Positions 48,660-60,621 are shown, numbered from the stretch's first letter. The stretch: 64,000 nucleotides of DNA from Zarea fungicola (GCA_900169235.1 FWCC01000054.1:1-64000), one strand, 5' to 3'. Notes: generated by a model not told the origin, from the sequence alone. Numbers and translations: made by a program.

Positions 48660-50234
48660 CTAAAAACTATCATGTAAAATATCATCATTCATCTCGACCA
48701 GTGACGGGCTATACTCAGAAGACGCCGGGTTCGCCCCAGCATCCGTCAGAATATCGTCGACTATCCGCTTACTAGCCTCTCGAGCTATATTTCCAATGGT
48801 GCATTAGCGCGTGTCCATTTGCAGAAGCTGTTTTGTTTAAAACAAGACATATTGTACACGTACCTGGTGTCCGCAGCAGTTTGGACGGCGGCAGCGCAAA
48901 CTGGATCGTCTTGGGCGGGCTCATCCCCCCATATAAATCATCGTCCTCGTCGCTCTCCCAGTCTATCTCGTACTTTTGTTTGCCCTTGAGCGACCCATCC
49001 GCAAGGGCCTGCCGCGTCTTCTTGCTCATTGGCGTCTGCACGCTCACACCCGGGGTCCTAGGTCCCTGCGACGTCGCGGCCACAGGCGTAAACCGCTGCC
49101 GTCCATCACCGACGCCGGCAACCGAGCTGGCACTTGCACTTGCAACGGCGGAAGCAGCGCCGCCCGTGCGACGACCAGCGGTGAGGGACTTGTATGGCGA
49201 CATGAAGGCCGCGCTCCGCAGCTGCGGAATCGCCATTTCCGGAGACGACGCCGGCGAGTCCTGCCACGCCTGCCTCTGGCTGGCGGTGACACTGCGCACG
49301 GGCGTGCCCTTGGCTGCCGGCCTGTGCGGCGTGGCCTGTATCCTGTAGTTTTTGTCCAGCACGCGATGCAACAGGGGGTCTTTTCCACCCGTAGAAGGGT
49401 CGTTGTGGCGGCGCTGATCGAGCAGTCCCTTGGGCGTCAGGGACATGTCGGGTAGGCGCGCCGTGTGCTGTGCAAACAGGATCGACGAGTCTTCTTCCTC
49501 CTCCTCGTCGTCGTCATCCTCGAGCGCGGTTGTCTCGTCCCCGTCTTCTTCGTGCTTCATCTCGCGTCGCATGACCTCATATGGCGACTCTGCGGGCGGC
49601 ATAGGTACCTTGCCGCCCCTGGCGGCCGCCTTGGGTCGCGGCGTACTGCCCGCCAGCTCTGCATCGTCAAGCATAGACTCGTCGTCGTCAACATCATTGT
49701 TGCGGCCGTCCGCCAGTATCCTTTGGCCATGTTGCCGACTCGGTGTATCGTCTTGGCCATCGTCGTCTTCGTGTACGTGGTCCTCTACCGCATCTCCGTC
49801 GTCGCGCATCGCCGTGCCCTCTTCCAGGACTGTCGATTCGTCGTTGGCGAGCTCTTCATACCCCGACAGTGAAACGTTGGCCGATGCCTCGAAGAATTGT
49901 TTCCAAAACTAGAAAAAAGAGTTACAATTTGGGTTCGCATGCATGCATTTTATTTGGGACATGGGCTGTCCGTACCTTGGAAGCTTCCCAGATGGCCTTT
50001 GAGTTTTCACCGTACTGCTCCACGACTGGTAGGATGCTTGTCGTAACGATTCTATGTGCTTTGCTAAAGTTGTGGTCGATTTCTGCATCCCGAGTTAGCA
50101 CCATTAATGTGTACGAAAAGATAGCCTCGGACTAGCCAAAGCGTACCTTGTAACGTGAGGGTGATGGATTGCTCCAGTCGTTCTAGTTCCTCTGTTTGCG
50201 AAAAGTTGCGCGCGGCAACACTCGGCCGAGCCAT
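48660..50234 (-). CDS. ASK1: DASH/Dam1 complex subunit Ask1 (four exons, 454 aa)
   Basis: Kinetochore protein of the DASH/Dam1 ring that couples chromosomes to spindle microtubules. Exons are 50234-50147, 50082-49976, 49908-48864 and 48784-48660; introns of 64, 67 and 79 nt all have GTACG-type donors. The conserved Ask1 domain is the first 90 residues: MARPSVAARNFSQTEELERL, EIDHNFSKAHRIVTTSILPV, VEQYGENSKAIWEASKFWKQ. The rest is acidic and disordered, with several Thr-Pro/Ser-Pro sites consistent with Cdk1 control. The conserved C-terminal motif MSPPKTIQFALPPSKLLRTP runs across the last intron into AREASKRIVDDIL. Without the fourth exon the protein would end in an unrelated 27-residue tail, so the last intron is well supported. 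Confidence 0.94.
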
Positions 50235-51833
50235 TATGGGAGCCGAAGTGGTACCAAGGGATTTTCCTCTATTATTCTGGGCTTCGGGGTGATATTACTT
50301 GCTGGTGTAGTGTGCTGGTTCCAATTACTATGTATCAAGTGCGGAGACGCGTCAGTTTGTCGCGTTTGTGCTGGTGAGGCTTCCAAGAGTCCTTGGTGGG
50401 TAATGCGGTAGTTACAGATTATTTACGGAGTAGTGCCGCCAGATACAAGATACAAAGATGCCCCGCCCCCACCCACCGTGATATCCCGACTTTTATGTAT
50501 GGCCAAGTAGAGAAACTGGTTTTCAATGTGGGTGGTAGCTGCCGTTTAAGCATGACAAAAAGCTTGTACAAAGAAATTCGCTTTTACTTCACAAGGACAT
50601 CGCCGCCGCCGTATATATCTGGACGAACACACTGTGAATGGTAGCATTCATGGTTGTGCGTTGCAAAAGTTGGGTTATTATTAATTGCTTGAGCAGCTTG
50701 GCAATAAGCCTCGCAAGGAGGCCTTCGATCGAAACTTGGTACTCCTTCGAGTCGATCGCCGCGTGAGGTACCCTTTCCCTCCTCGCTAACCAGCGGTTCC
50801 ACTGCAACATGTGAAGTGGCCAACAAGCGGCTTTTGTGCGCCTCATTACGAAGCTGAAGGATGATGACATGTGCAGCCTCGCACCTCTCTAATAGGGGTA
50901 AGATGAATCGCCCAAGACAAGGATTATCTGAGAAGCTACAAAACTAGCGTCTGTTAGACGTGTACAACCTTGGCCAGACTTGGACATTTCCATTTTGGCT
51001 GCCCTGGCCATCGATGAGATATTACGTAGACCAATGCTGGCTATTTTCACAAATCGCTAATAGAAGCTTCGACTCTTGGTAGCAGAATGGCTCATCTGCA
51101 AATCGCAGCGGTGCCTGTTTCAAAAGTCAGTGAGGATATTCTGTATAATTTGTAATTACTTTTCATCCAGTTTTATTGTACTGTTCCCTGAAGCAATCTT
51201 TTTCATCTTTTGCTCCCCAGCTAAGTAGTATTTGTCACTCCGGCTCCTCGCTCATCCAGGGCGCGCGCGGGCCCGCCGTCGAACCATGTTTTCAACCAGC
51301 CATCGACTTGTACTTGGCTACGCGCTTCTGCGACGACAGCTGTTCAGCAAAGGCTGACGAATTTCTTTGTAACACGGCATACATGTCCGTCGTTGGCTAC
51401 GCCAGCTTCTCTTGCCACCATCTACAGGCCGGACCGTCGCCATGCCAAAGTATGAACAGGAGCGGGAGCCACAGTTTGGCTGAGGCTTATACACAATACT
51501 TGGACAGGATTGGTTAAAAACATTATTGTAATTTCTGCTTAAAACAAACTAGGCTTTTATTAAGTAAAGTTGTGTTATTAATACCACTCTCTGAAGACTA
51601 GTCGCTGACTGACTGTCCTTGGCCACCCATGAGCGCCACCGCAGCCTTGTTGACCGTGGATCGTCATTTTCTCAGTATTTGAGATGGAATAAAGCAGCGC
51701 TCCCATTTAATACAGCTACTTAAATAGACACAGGGGCCCGTCTCCCAAATAACCTTCCGTGTACTCAAACCATTGTGACCTTTACCCTTCTTCATTCGCC
51801 ACTTGGCTCAAGTACTTACAACAAAATTCAATC
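50235..51833. promoter_or_regulatory. Divergent intergenic region between ASK1 and the sulfotransferase-like gene
   Basis: About 1.6 kb with no supported gene. It contains TACGGAGTA at 50424-50432. The last 50 bases before 51834 are A/C/T-rich leader. Confidence 0.4.
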
Positions 51834-52872
51834 ATGTCGCGTCTTATTGACAGAATTCCTCAACCCAAGACAATCTTGGAAAAGAAGATTATAGTCTTAA
51901 GCCGTAGTCGGTATGTCAGGCCTCAATAGCTTACCTTAGCATCAATTTTGACCATGTGTTTAATTAGTGTCGGCACGTTTTCCATGTATCAATCGTTTAA
52001 AATGCTTGGCATGAAGCCGTATCACATGTACGAATGTGTGTATGGAGGTGTCACTCATATGAGCCTGTTCCAAGAAGCTCTGCGCAACAAGTACTATGGC
52101 GAAGGCAAGCCGTACAACAAGGCCGATTTCGACAAGTGGCTCGCCAATTATGATGTATGTGCCTGCTTGTCGCCCAGCAGCGTGAACTAACCAGAGCTTC
52201 GCTAATCATCCTGGTACTTTCTAAAAAAAAAATTAGACTATTGTAGAGATTCCCCAGTTCTTCATTGACGAGTTCATCGAATTCTACCCGAACGCCAAGT
52301 TTATCCTAACGGAACGCAGCCCAGTCGCGTGGGACAAGTCCATCAACCACATCTATGACACCGTTACTGGTGCTCTGGGCAGTTTCCCAATCAATGTTGT
52401 GCAGCACATTGACGCACCGATCGGAGCCTTTGCCAGCCTCAACATTGTCATGTTCAACCTGTTCTTCCACGGTCGTGGAAACAAGGGAGGTATTGAACTG
52501 GCCAACGCTGACATGATTTCAGAGTGAGTCAATTGCAATCATTTCTAGTAGACCAACACGGCTAATATTTCTTCTCGCTTTTTTTTCCCCGATAAAATTA
52601 GTGGTGAGAAAGCCAGAAGACTGCTGGCCAAAGACCAATTGCTGTCCGTCATGCTCGAGGACGGCTTCGGTTGGGAGGAGATTTGCCCGTTCCTGGGGGT
52701 TCCTATCCCCAATGAAAAGTACCCGCGCGGCAATGCACCGGCAGAGTTTGATAAATTACTAGGCAGCTTTATTGGTGGGCGTCTGCTTGCCGTTGGCCTC
52801 AAGGCTGTTGGCTCAGTGGCAGTGCCGGCTATGGCTATCGGTGCTTGGTACTACTACACCAAGCAGAGATGA
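51834..52872 (+). CDS. Sulfotransferase-like P-loop protein, Sulfotransfer_4 type (four exons, 273 aa)
   Basis: Exons are 51834-51910, 51968-52154, 52237-52523 and 52602-52872. The fungal family resembles PAPS-dependent sulfotransferases, but activity is mostly untested. The 5'-phosphosulfate loop is built across the first intron: IIVLSRSR joined to VGTFSMYQSFKMLG. The usual motif is GxxRTGTxSL; here the first Gly is replaced by Ser and the Thr before Gly by Val, so cofactor binding is doubtful. Family features FYPNAKFILTERSPVAWDKS (the 3'-phosphate-binding strand-helix) and the C-terminal EICPFLGVPIPNEKYPRGN are present. A hydrophobic segment near the end (GSVAVPAMAIGAWYYY) could anchor it in a membrane. 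Confidence 0.82.
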
Positions 52873-53280
52873 ATGAACCTCTCTTCATATCCCGGTTGGG
52901 GAGCTTTTCTGTGTCTTTTCTCTATTTAAATTTAATACTCACTCGTTTTCACCTGGTGTTTGTTTCTTTGATTGAATTTTAGCCAACACAAGACAGACGT
53001 TTTACTAGCTGTCGCAATAACAGCCTACCTAAAGTGGCGATGTTCTAGAAGTTTCCTGGGTTCCTGACTAGCTGTTCTTGTCAATGCAGTGTCACTGCAG
53101 GGCGCAAAGGCGCAGTTGATGGAACCCCACAAAATATCAAGTCAGATACGTAAACGTTCCAAGTGACACTAACTTGATTGAATATCTATATATTTCGTAT
53201 AAATAGGTTACGACCAAAAGGAACTAAAATTTTCAGATTCAAGGACAGCATAGTGGAACTAAAGCGACGACTGACACATA
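52873..53280. other. Intergenic before the AlaX gene
   Basis: 408 bp, tandem. AT-rich near 53180-53240. No gene is seen. Confidence 0.4.
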
Positions 53281-54147
53281 ATGGCTGCCATAGCACGCAC
53301 ATATCTGGCATTTCACCATAATGCCAAACTCCTCCGTCTAAAGACCTCTATTGTCTCAACGCGGCCATTCTCAGCCCTCGAGGACGCAAATCAGCAACTT
53401 TTTAAAGACGGCAGTGACCAAGATCATGTCATCGTCACAGCAGAAACAATCTTCCATCCCCAGGGTGGCGGCCAGCCCTCTGACATAGGTACCATGACGC
53501 CAGTGGCAGCCACAAACGGCGATGCTCGGTCTACTTCACCAGAATCTGAAATCCGATTTGAAGTTCGCGCAGTCCGAGTTGACGCTGTAAATTCCGGCCA
53601 GGTCCTGCATCTCGGCCGCTTTGCCAGCCCCACTGCTGTCTCTGCCTTCCAGCGCCCTAACGCAGAGGTTGAGCAGGCCATTGATGCCGAGAAACGTCTT
53701 CTCTATTCGCGCCTACACACAGCCGGCCACGTCCTCGGCGCTGCAGTCCGACACCTTGTCATGAACGAGGTTGAGGGGTTTGACGAGCTCAAGGCGTCTC
53801 ACTTCCCTGACAGCGCGTCGTGCGAGTTTCGCGGCAACATTGACAGCAAATGGAAACCAGAAATCCAAAAAAAGGTGGATGAGTACATTTCGCAGGCCAT
53901 GCCCGTCGAGATTGACTTTTGGGACGCCGAAGACTTTCGACGCCGGGGACTGGAGCGACTCATTCCGGATAGCAGTCTTTTGGCGCCGGGCGAGACCAAG
54001 TTCCGTGTTGTCAAGATCGTTGGCGCGGAGGTGTATCCATGTGGTGGCACTCATGTGCACAGGACGGACTTGTGTGGTGAGACGACAGTACGCAAGATTT
54101 CAAGGAACAAGGGCATCAGTCGTGTAAGCTACGCTTTGAAATTTTAG
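53281..54147 (+). CDS. AlaX-type alanyl-tRNA editing protein (288 aa)
   Basis: Stand-alone editing domain that hydrolyses mischarged Ser-tRNA(Ala) or Gly-tRNA(Ala). A single exon. It has the two zinc-binding motifs of this fold: HTAGH (H146, H150) and CGGTH (C254, H258), both intact. FHPQGGGQPSDIG near residues 60-72 is the glycine-rich substrate loop typical of AlaX-M/L proteins. There is no AlaRS catalytic core. The length fits the medium-size AlaX class. The N-terminus has a few basic residues but no clear mitochondrial signal, so cytosolic action is likely. Confidence 0.92.
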   Translation: MAAIARTYLAFHHNAKLLRLKTSIVSTRPFSALEDANQQLFKDGSDQDHVIVTAETIFHPQGGGQPSDIGTMTPVAATNGDARSTSPESEIRFEVRAVRVDAVNSGQVLHLGRFASPTAVSAFQRPNAEVEQAIDAEKRLLYSRLHTAGHVLGAAVRHLVMNEVEGFDELKASHFPDSASCEFRGNIDSKWKPEIQKKVDEYISQAMPVEIDFWDAEDFRRRGLERLIPDSSLLAPGETKFRVVKIVGAEVYPCGGTHVHRTDLCGETTVRKISRNKGISRVSYALKF

Positions 54148-54485
54148 ACCGTGACTATGAATTTGGGGCAAATATTTCAAGGCATGGCATTGCGATTTAT
54201 GTTAAATAATAGAAGTACAGAATTAGAATAGAAACCTGGACTAGAGGCATCTTGAATAATTTAAGGCAGTGCAGTGAATGCGACTTTCTTGTGATTCTTA
54301 ACCTGCTCCGCTTTGAATCGAGCGTTATAGGACTGAGGAAACTGCCTATTTGTGGCTTCGGCCAAGTTCAATTGACATGGAAAGTGAATCGCGAGCTGGA
54401 GATGAGCAAAACACACAGCAACTCGGTTGAGAGAAAAGGGCAAGATATAAGGGTATCATTCAATCATAAAAATCATAAACTGGTG
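54148..54485. other. Intergenic between convergent genes
   Basis: 338 bp of shared 3' flank, AT-rich. No gene is seen. Confidence 0.4.
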
Positions 54486-57406
54486 CTATTTTACATAGTA
54501 GTTATCCAGGTCCAGCCTGGATAGCAATTGCGCAATAATGCTCTCATCCCCCAGTCCAGCAGTCATGACGAGCCAATCGTTTTCTTTGCCTCTGGACTCG
54601 GATTTGGCCTTCTCTGACAAGCTGCGACATACCGTAATGAAGACCTGCACTTTCTGCTTGAATTCATTATATATAATATTCGGCTGCTTTCCTTCACTCT
54701 CACCCCGAGACATTGCAAAGGAATGCTTGGCCTTGACCGACATGGCATACTCTAATACGTCGTTGAAGATGTCCTCCAAAAGATTTAATATCGACTTTTG
54801 CTTCCTGCGCAGGAACATCCCGCTCATTACAGCATGAAGAAACTGATTATGAAGCTGCTGCAACTGAAGCGGACTCGGTGGTTGGTTTTTTGACGAGCCG
54901 CCTGAAACAGCTACGGCGCTCCGAATCTCTCGTAGGCGAGACTCGAAAGCCCTCCAGGGGATCGAGATGGCAGTATCCAAAATATACCCAGCCACACTCG
55001 ATATGAAACCACGTGCTTCTCGAACAAAGCGATATTCTTCGTCGGCTAATTCATATCCGTATATGCGATTTGTCCAGAGCGTCTGTCGAAACAGCTCATC
55101 GACCACATACATCATTCGCAAGACTCGTAGCAGGAATCGAAAAATGCGGTCGTATTGGAGCAAAATAACTGGGGTAATGACGCTGCTCAATGCCGGGGGT
55201 GTTGTGTATTGTAAACAGAGGAAATCGAGCGCCTCCAACGAGTTTGGATTCATGCACTTCTCGATTTCTTCAGGCGACAGGTCGCGCACAGCGAAGCTCA
55301 AGTCACCTGGGAGTTTATCCCAATCCCTGCCAAGTTTTTTTGCCGATTTCGGACGCTGGTCAAAGTAGGCATCGGATAGAATACCCATCAGTGCGAGACG
55401 CAGCTCAGAACTGGCAGGTGGCCAAGTGTCACGCCCACCCAGGCGCAGACCCATTACGCCTCCCTGGCGAGCAACACCGGTTTCTCTCTCTGTTGATTCA
55501 AGGTCGGGATTGAACAAGGACTGGGAAAGTCTCGTGCAGAACAGGCCATTTCCAAGCAGATGGAATTCTCTATAGAGACGGAAATGATCAACCAAGCCGT
55601 GCTCGCAGAAGAGGAGCCTCATATGCTCTTGGTTAATGAGGCGTGCTTGAGCTGACGCGATGGCCCCAAAGGAGAGAAGCGGCACCAAGGACCAGTGAGG
55701 TGTGAGGCTGTCTTCTGAGTTGTCCAAGACTCCCTGATCGAGCTGATGGCGGACAATAATTGATAGAGAGTCTTGGATGGTCTCGTCCCTGAGTGGCTGT
55801 TGTAGCCGTTCCATGGATGCCAGTATTCGGCTTTCCATTTCGCGCTCATCCACGCCGAAATAGGCTAGGTTGTACGCATGATTGTCTTTGGCGGTGTTAA
55901 GGTTTGCAACTGCGGGAGTGCGAGACATGGTTCCACGGCGATAGCCATTGACTGCCACCGCCATTCTGTCCTCAAATTCCTTTATTCGATGTTCCACTTG
56001 CGACACGTCGTTCCAATCAAACAGCCACCCTACCTCTGGCGGCTTCTGGGCCACAATATTGTTAGTATTTGCAAGAAAATTCTCGGGGTGATGAAGTTTA
56101 ATGAAGCGCAGATTCTTTCCAGTCTCAAATATGGACTGGGCGATATCATCGGGTATAAAGGATGGCATTCGGGTGCGATCTAGCCGAAAGTCAACATCTT
56201 CAACCTGGCGTCCAAAATCATCGACGAATATCTCGGTGTCAACTTTTACGAACCACTTTCTCGCTCCGACATCAGTCCTTGAAAGCGGGATGCCGTGTTC
56301 GACTTTGGTCCCGACCCATTCCTGCAGGAACTCCATCCAAGGCATAGACACGCGCTGCAGGATTTCCCGCATCATGTCCCGGATACACCGACTATCGGCA
56401 TCTGCTTGAGAGGCGTAATGAAATACTACGGACAGTATCTCATGATCGCCAATAGCCTGTCGTGATTGATTGTTTAGCTTGACCAGCGGCTTCACTATCG
56501 CCGTCAAGCAGCCCACTGTTGTTTGTAGCTGTAGCAGAGAGCGAGGCTGCACCTTGTCGACCGTGACATATTTATGTATCACCTGCAATACCTGGCTGAT
56601 GGCGCTTGCAAGGGCCACTCGACACGGGCTGGCTTCACCAGCATATGATTTTTGGATAAACGAGCGCAGGTCTAGGATGCGAATACCGCATGAGAGACAC
56701 TCCTCCTGGACACCGAGTAAGATATCACGCGAATAGCCGGATATTCTAAATTGGGGAAGAACAGGTTGAAACGTTTTCGCTGGAAGGTTTCGAACAAACA
56801 ACAGGGACTCTTGGCCGAGAGCCAGGGAAAGTAGACTAGAGAAATATGCCTTTGTCTCTATCACGGGCACACTCGAGTTATTTAGCTTGAGGGGATCGCC
56901 ATGCCAAGAGAGCAGAGCATCATAGGCGGCTGCTCCAGCCTCGCTCAGGAACAGCGGCGCATGCACCGTAGTCGTACCCGATTCGAAGGCCTCCCACGTT
57001 AGGTGCACAGGCTGCACCATAAGAGGCTCGTCCAGGTCCATCCATGTGTCCGCCTCGATAGTGGTATCGACAACTGATTCGCTGGTAGTACTTGCCTCGT
57101 CGATGGCATGTTCCTGTTCAGGTGGCTCTGAGGGCTCGAATGCGGGAGATTTAAAGAGGCTATTCGGCTCAGCTATTATCGGAGCAAGCGCGGCGAAGCC
57201 AGCGCTCATCTCTGCATGTGAATCATCTAAAGAACTTATACATTAGCTAACGAATATCTTGACATATTTTCAAGGCAATGCATACCGTTTCTGTGCAGGG
57301 CGAAAAAGTCAGCCGCAGGATCAACTGCCAGTTCCTGGAGCCATTTGGACTTTTGCCCAAAATCCGGCACTGCGAAGAGATTTGCCTCTCTCTTGTCGCC
57401 AGCCAT
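54486..57406 (-). CDS. Gamma-tubulin complex component, GCP5/6-like (two exons, 953 aa)
   Basis: Spc97/Spc98-family protein of the gamma-tubulin ring complex at spindle pole bodies. Exon 1 is 57406-57286 and exon 2 is 57226-54486; the 59-nt intron has GTATGC, GCTAAT and CTTTAG. Exon 1 starts MAGDKREANLFAVPDF, a typical start for fungal GCP6 proteins. The GCP N-terminal domain begins around residue 145 (LALGQESLLFVRNL) and carries FRISGYSRDILLGVQEECLS. The C-terminal GCP domain contains YILDTAISIPWRAFESRLREI and LQQLHNQFLHAVMSGMFLRR, the gamma-tubulin-contacting region and its start. It is divergent from the core GCP2/GCP3 type, and the long N-terminus points to GCP5/6 (Alp16/Mod21 of fission yeast). 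Which of the two is not certain. Confidence 0.82.
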
Positions 57407-57753
57407 GGCATTCGTTCTATAAACTCGGAACCATGGGTATTTGTACTATTATTTTGCGCAGGTCGGCAAACAGCACAATGTAGATTTGACGAGGCGAGCC
57501 TTCTGATGACGCGCACCGCGTTTGGAGGCAGCCCCGCGCTTTTTGGTAGCCCAGGGCCAGTAGTTGGTAGAGGATCTCGCCCGCTAAAAAAATGTGGCCG
57601 CTACTCAAGCTGCAGCTCTGAATGTCATCCATCAAAAATACTTGCATCCACATCCCAGCTCATACACAAGACACGAAAAGCCTCCGCGCCAATTGGTCTG
57701 GGAAACCACAACGTCCGTAATTTTTACCTCTTTTCACAATTATTGCGCCCACT
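57407..57753. promoter_or_regulatory. Bidirectional promoter between GCP and EAF7
   Basis: 347 bp separate the two divergent start codons, so the genes must share or overlap promoters. No clear TATA box is seen on either side, in keeping with housekeeping genes. Confidence 0.6.
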
Positions 57754-58711
57754 ATGCCCCCGCGAAAGCGTGCTCGTGGGCCGGCGACGGCAGCCTCGAC
57801 TCCAGCCCGCGACGACGATGCGATGGATGTTGACACACCACAAGCCGAACCCACATCACCAGTCAAGGAGGGGATGCCTGGCTACAATGCTATGTGGACA
57901 GATGACCAAGTATCCTCTCTATTTAAAGGCGTGATTCGATGGAAACCTGCTGGTGAGAACCTGCCCCTCCTTGCTCGAGCGAAACTCAAAAAGCTACAAC
58001 TGAACGACCTCAGGTATGCACAAGCACTTTCGTATGATCGCTATTTCCGAACATCTTCGCAATCATGGCATCGATCCAGACAGGCACCAGCACACGCGTA
58101 TACCATTCATATGGCAGAAGCTGCGTGCATACTATAACCTCGATTTCATCGACGAGCGCGAAAACATTGACGACGAGGATGACGAGGAACGTTACATAGA
58201 TTTTGCACTCCCGCTTGGCGAGTACATGGAGCGCATGATGTACCGTGCCATTGCGGACCCGAGTGAGGCGCCCACATCGCCACCGGAGCTAGACGTCTCG
58301 CCACCACCACCGCATAGACGGAGTCACAATACCGGCAGCAACAACAAGAGGAAGCGCACACGGGAGTCTACATCAAAGACCGCCACAGTAGTGTCTCGCG
58401 CGACTGATGCCGAAGACACAGAGGATGGTACAGACGCGCCATCGCCAGCATCGAAGCAGACAAGAGGGTCGAGAGGTAGAACACGTGCAGCCAGCAAAGC
58501 AGAAAAGACTGACACGACAGAGGACGACGAGCCTGAGGACGAGGACGAGGAGGAGGCAGACGAGGAAGCTGACGATGATGACGAGAGCGGCGATGGTGAT
58601 GACGACGAGAGCGAGGAAGAAGATAGCGGCACGCCGGCGAAGAGGTCAAAGAGAGGGACCCGACGCACACGCGGAGCAACAAGAACCAGTTCAAGAAGAA
58701 AAGGGAAATGA
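57754..58711 (+). CDS. EAF7: NuA4 histone acetyltransferase subunit Eaf7 (two exons, 298 aa)
   Basis: Chromatin protein of the CT20/MRGBP family, part of NuA4 and the TINTIN module. Exons are 57754-57952 and 58014-58711; the 61-nt intron has GTGAGA and CTCAG ends. The joined domain reads [20 protein letters not shown] then [10 protein letters not shown], with [15 protein letters not shown] shortly after; this is the diagnostic CT20 region (about 50-120). The C-terminal half is highly acidic with basic patches ([15 protein letters not shown]), typical of the family and probably disordered. A NLS is likely at the end (RTSSRRKGK). It converges on RRN5 with only 155 bp between stops. Confidence 0.93.
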
Positions 58712-58866
58712 TAATTGTACATCAACACTGACAGACAAAAAGCGGCGTCACAGCGGAGTCATGACTCTGGCAGCTTATATTGGATTGCATATTACATCTA
58801 GATATTACAACTTATACCCATTCTTTGTACACAACGCTCAAAGATTATTGACATTTTCACCAGGCG

Positions 58867-60621
58867 TTAGTTGTCGTCGTCCTGACCGTCGTCTGCGACT
58901 GTCTCAAAAGGCTTTGCCAGCGTCTCCCATTCTGCATGATACTCGATGTCGTCCGCCCAGGTCCTATTCATTGCATACAAGTCTTCCACATGCATATTCG
59001 AGCCCTTCCTCGGCACCCGCTCAGGATTCTGCTTTCTGGGCATCTCCATTGGCGGGGCCTTCTGCAGCAGCGTCCACATGGCCACTTCGGCAGCGTAGCT
59101 CGCGTAGCCATCCATCGCGTCTGCGTGGCGCTCCTGCTGGCGATCAGCTTCGATACGAAGCTCGAGAGCGCGGCGCGGCGCATGTAGATCCTGGATGCCG
59201 ACGGCGGAGTACCATAGAACCTCATTCGCCTCCCTGTTGAGGGAACGCTGCTCTTCATCCTTGGCTGGTCTCTGGCCGTCGGAATCTTCTCCCGAGTCCT
59301 CCTCATCAGCCTCACCACTGTCTGAGGAGAGCGATTCCAGCTTAAGTGTTTCCATGGTGGAGTCGACACTACTGGCGCGAGGCAGCTCTCTGCCGCTTAG
59401 CTCCACCTCGACTTCGTCATACGTCATGGGCTCTTCGTCAACGTCTTCATCATAGCTGTCGAATTCATCGGGAATGCTGTCAGGCGGGTTTTCATAAACA
59501 TCAAGTCGTAATCTGCGGGCACTCTTCACCCACAGGTCATCTCTATTAGGCGAGAGTCCCAGAGACGCGATTGCCGCCTCGACATCTTTTTTGCGTACAA
59601 CACGCCTCGTCCCAGGCTCCAGTTCCGATTTTGCTCGTATCCGTGACATGCTGATGAATAATGTCGTCTGAACCAAGCGCCGTGTGATCGACAGTGCTAG
59701 CGAGTGGAAATCCTGTAATGATGTTGCCCATATGGACGGGGGCTGGCTGTCAATATTGCGCCAGTTGCTACCCGGGATTGACGAGTTCATAAACATCCGG
59801 TCCGAAAGTTCCAGCCATTTGGTGACGTGGAATAGCTTTGCAAAAGTTATGTTGCCCATTTCTGCGTCATCTTGCAGCGCTTTATCCAGGTCGTCGGCAG
59901 TCTCTGGTGTGATATCCCAATACTCCTGCCACTTCTCCTCCTCGCGCTCATTCTCCCTGATCTCCTGCCTGATGGATACTTCATCAGCCGCCTCTTCTTG
60001 CGCATGGCAGCATTGAGGCGTCAGCTCAACGGCAGCAGGGTACTCAGCAGTCCCCGGAATCGACCGCCGGCTCTGCGAAAGGCGGGCAGTTGTAGCCTCA
60101 TGCAGTATCCGTAAGTAATGCTTGACCTCGACAGGACCTTTTGTTCCTATGCGTGACGCTATTCCTTGCAAGTCATGTTTCCCGAGACGGGACAGTGCTT
60201 CAAAAAACTGCTTCTTCTCCAGCGGAGACCAGTAGGTCAGACCCAGTTGTGAGCCGGGCAAGGCGACATCGTCTTCCAGGCACACTCTATGTGCCGCGTC
60301 GTCGATGTCCCGGTTCAGCAAATCGAGATATTCTGGATTCAGCTGGCTCCTTTGGCGTTTAAAGGGTCGCTCCGCAGGATTATCCTCCGCGGCTCGTTTG
60401 CGCGGCGATTGGTCCCCAGCGTAGGTGTCAGTAACCTCATTTCTCACTCTGCGGTTTACTCTGCGGTTCTGCTCAGCATCTTCTCCTAAAATAACAGACC
60501 GGTCAGACTCGTCGTCATAGTTGTATTCCGATCCAGAGTCTTGCGCAATGGTTTGTAACAAAATAGGCTGTTCATCACCGCTGGAACTGTTTTGCCGATA
60601 ATCTGAACCGTCTTGGTCCAT
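58867..60621 (-). CDS. RRN5: RNA polymerase I upstream activation factor Rrn5-like, SANT domain (584 aa)
   Basis: Likely subunit of the upstream activation factor for rDNA transcription. It is a single exon. A SANT/Myb-like domain is near residues 128-172 (TYWSPLEKKQFFEALSRLGK followed by a WxxI-less second helix and VKHYLRIL). Upstream is an acidic N-terminus with a basic KRAAED/RPFKRQR patch. A central region (about 250-390) with WLELSDRMFM and RRVVRKKDVEAAIASLGL is family-like, the latter resembling a histone-fold helix pair. The acidic segment at about 395-470 is typical. Assignment is by domain layout and fungal family resemblance; other SANT proteins are possible but less likely. Confidence 0.75.
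   Translation of the reverse strand: MDQDGSDYRQNSSSGDEQPILLQTIAQDSGSEYNYDDESDRSVILGEDAEQNRRVNRRVRNEVTDTYAGDQSPRKRAAEDNPAERPFKRQRSQLNPEYLDLLNRDIDDAAHRVCLEDDVALPGSQLGLTYWSPLEKKQFFEALSRLGKHDLQGIASRIGTKGPVEVKHYLRILHEATTARLSQSRRSIPGTAEYPAAVELTPQCCHAQEEAADEVSIRQEIRENEREEEKWQEYWDITPETADDLDKALQDDAEMGNITFAKLFHVTKWLELSDRMFMNSSIPGSNWRNIDSQPPSIWATSLQDFHSLALSITRRLVQTTLFISMSRIRAKSELEPGTRRVVRKKDVEAAIASLGLSPNRDDLWVKSARRLRLDVYENPPDSIPDEFDSYDEDVDEEPMTYDEVEVELSGRELPRASSVDSTMETLKLESLSSDSGEADEEDSGEDSDGQRPAKDEEQRSLNREANEVLWYSAVGIQDLHAPRRALELRIEADRQQERHADAMDGYASYAAEVAMWTLLQKAPPMEMPRKQNPERVPRKGSNMHVEDLYAMNRTWADDIEYHAEWETLAKPFETVADDGQDDDN

Noticed and set aside
58407..59240. A + frame of 277 codons across the EAF7 end and RRN5
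   Set aside because: It overlaps EAF7 in another frame and RRN5 antisense, with Arg/Thr-rich low complexity.
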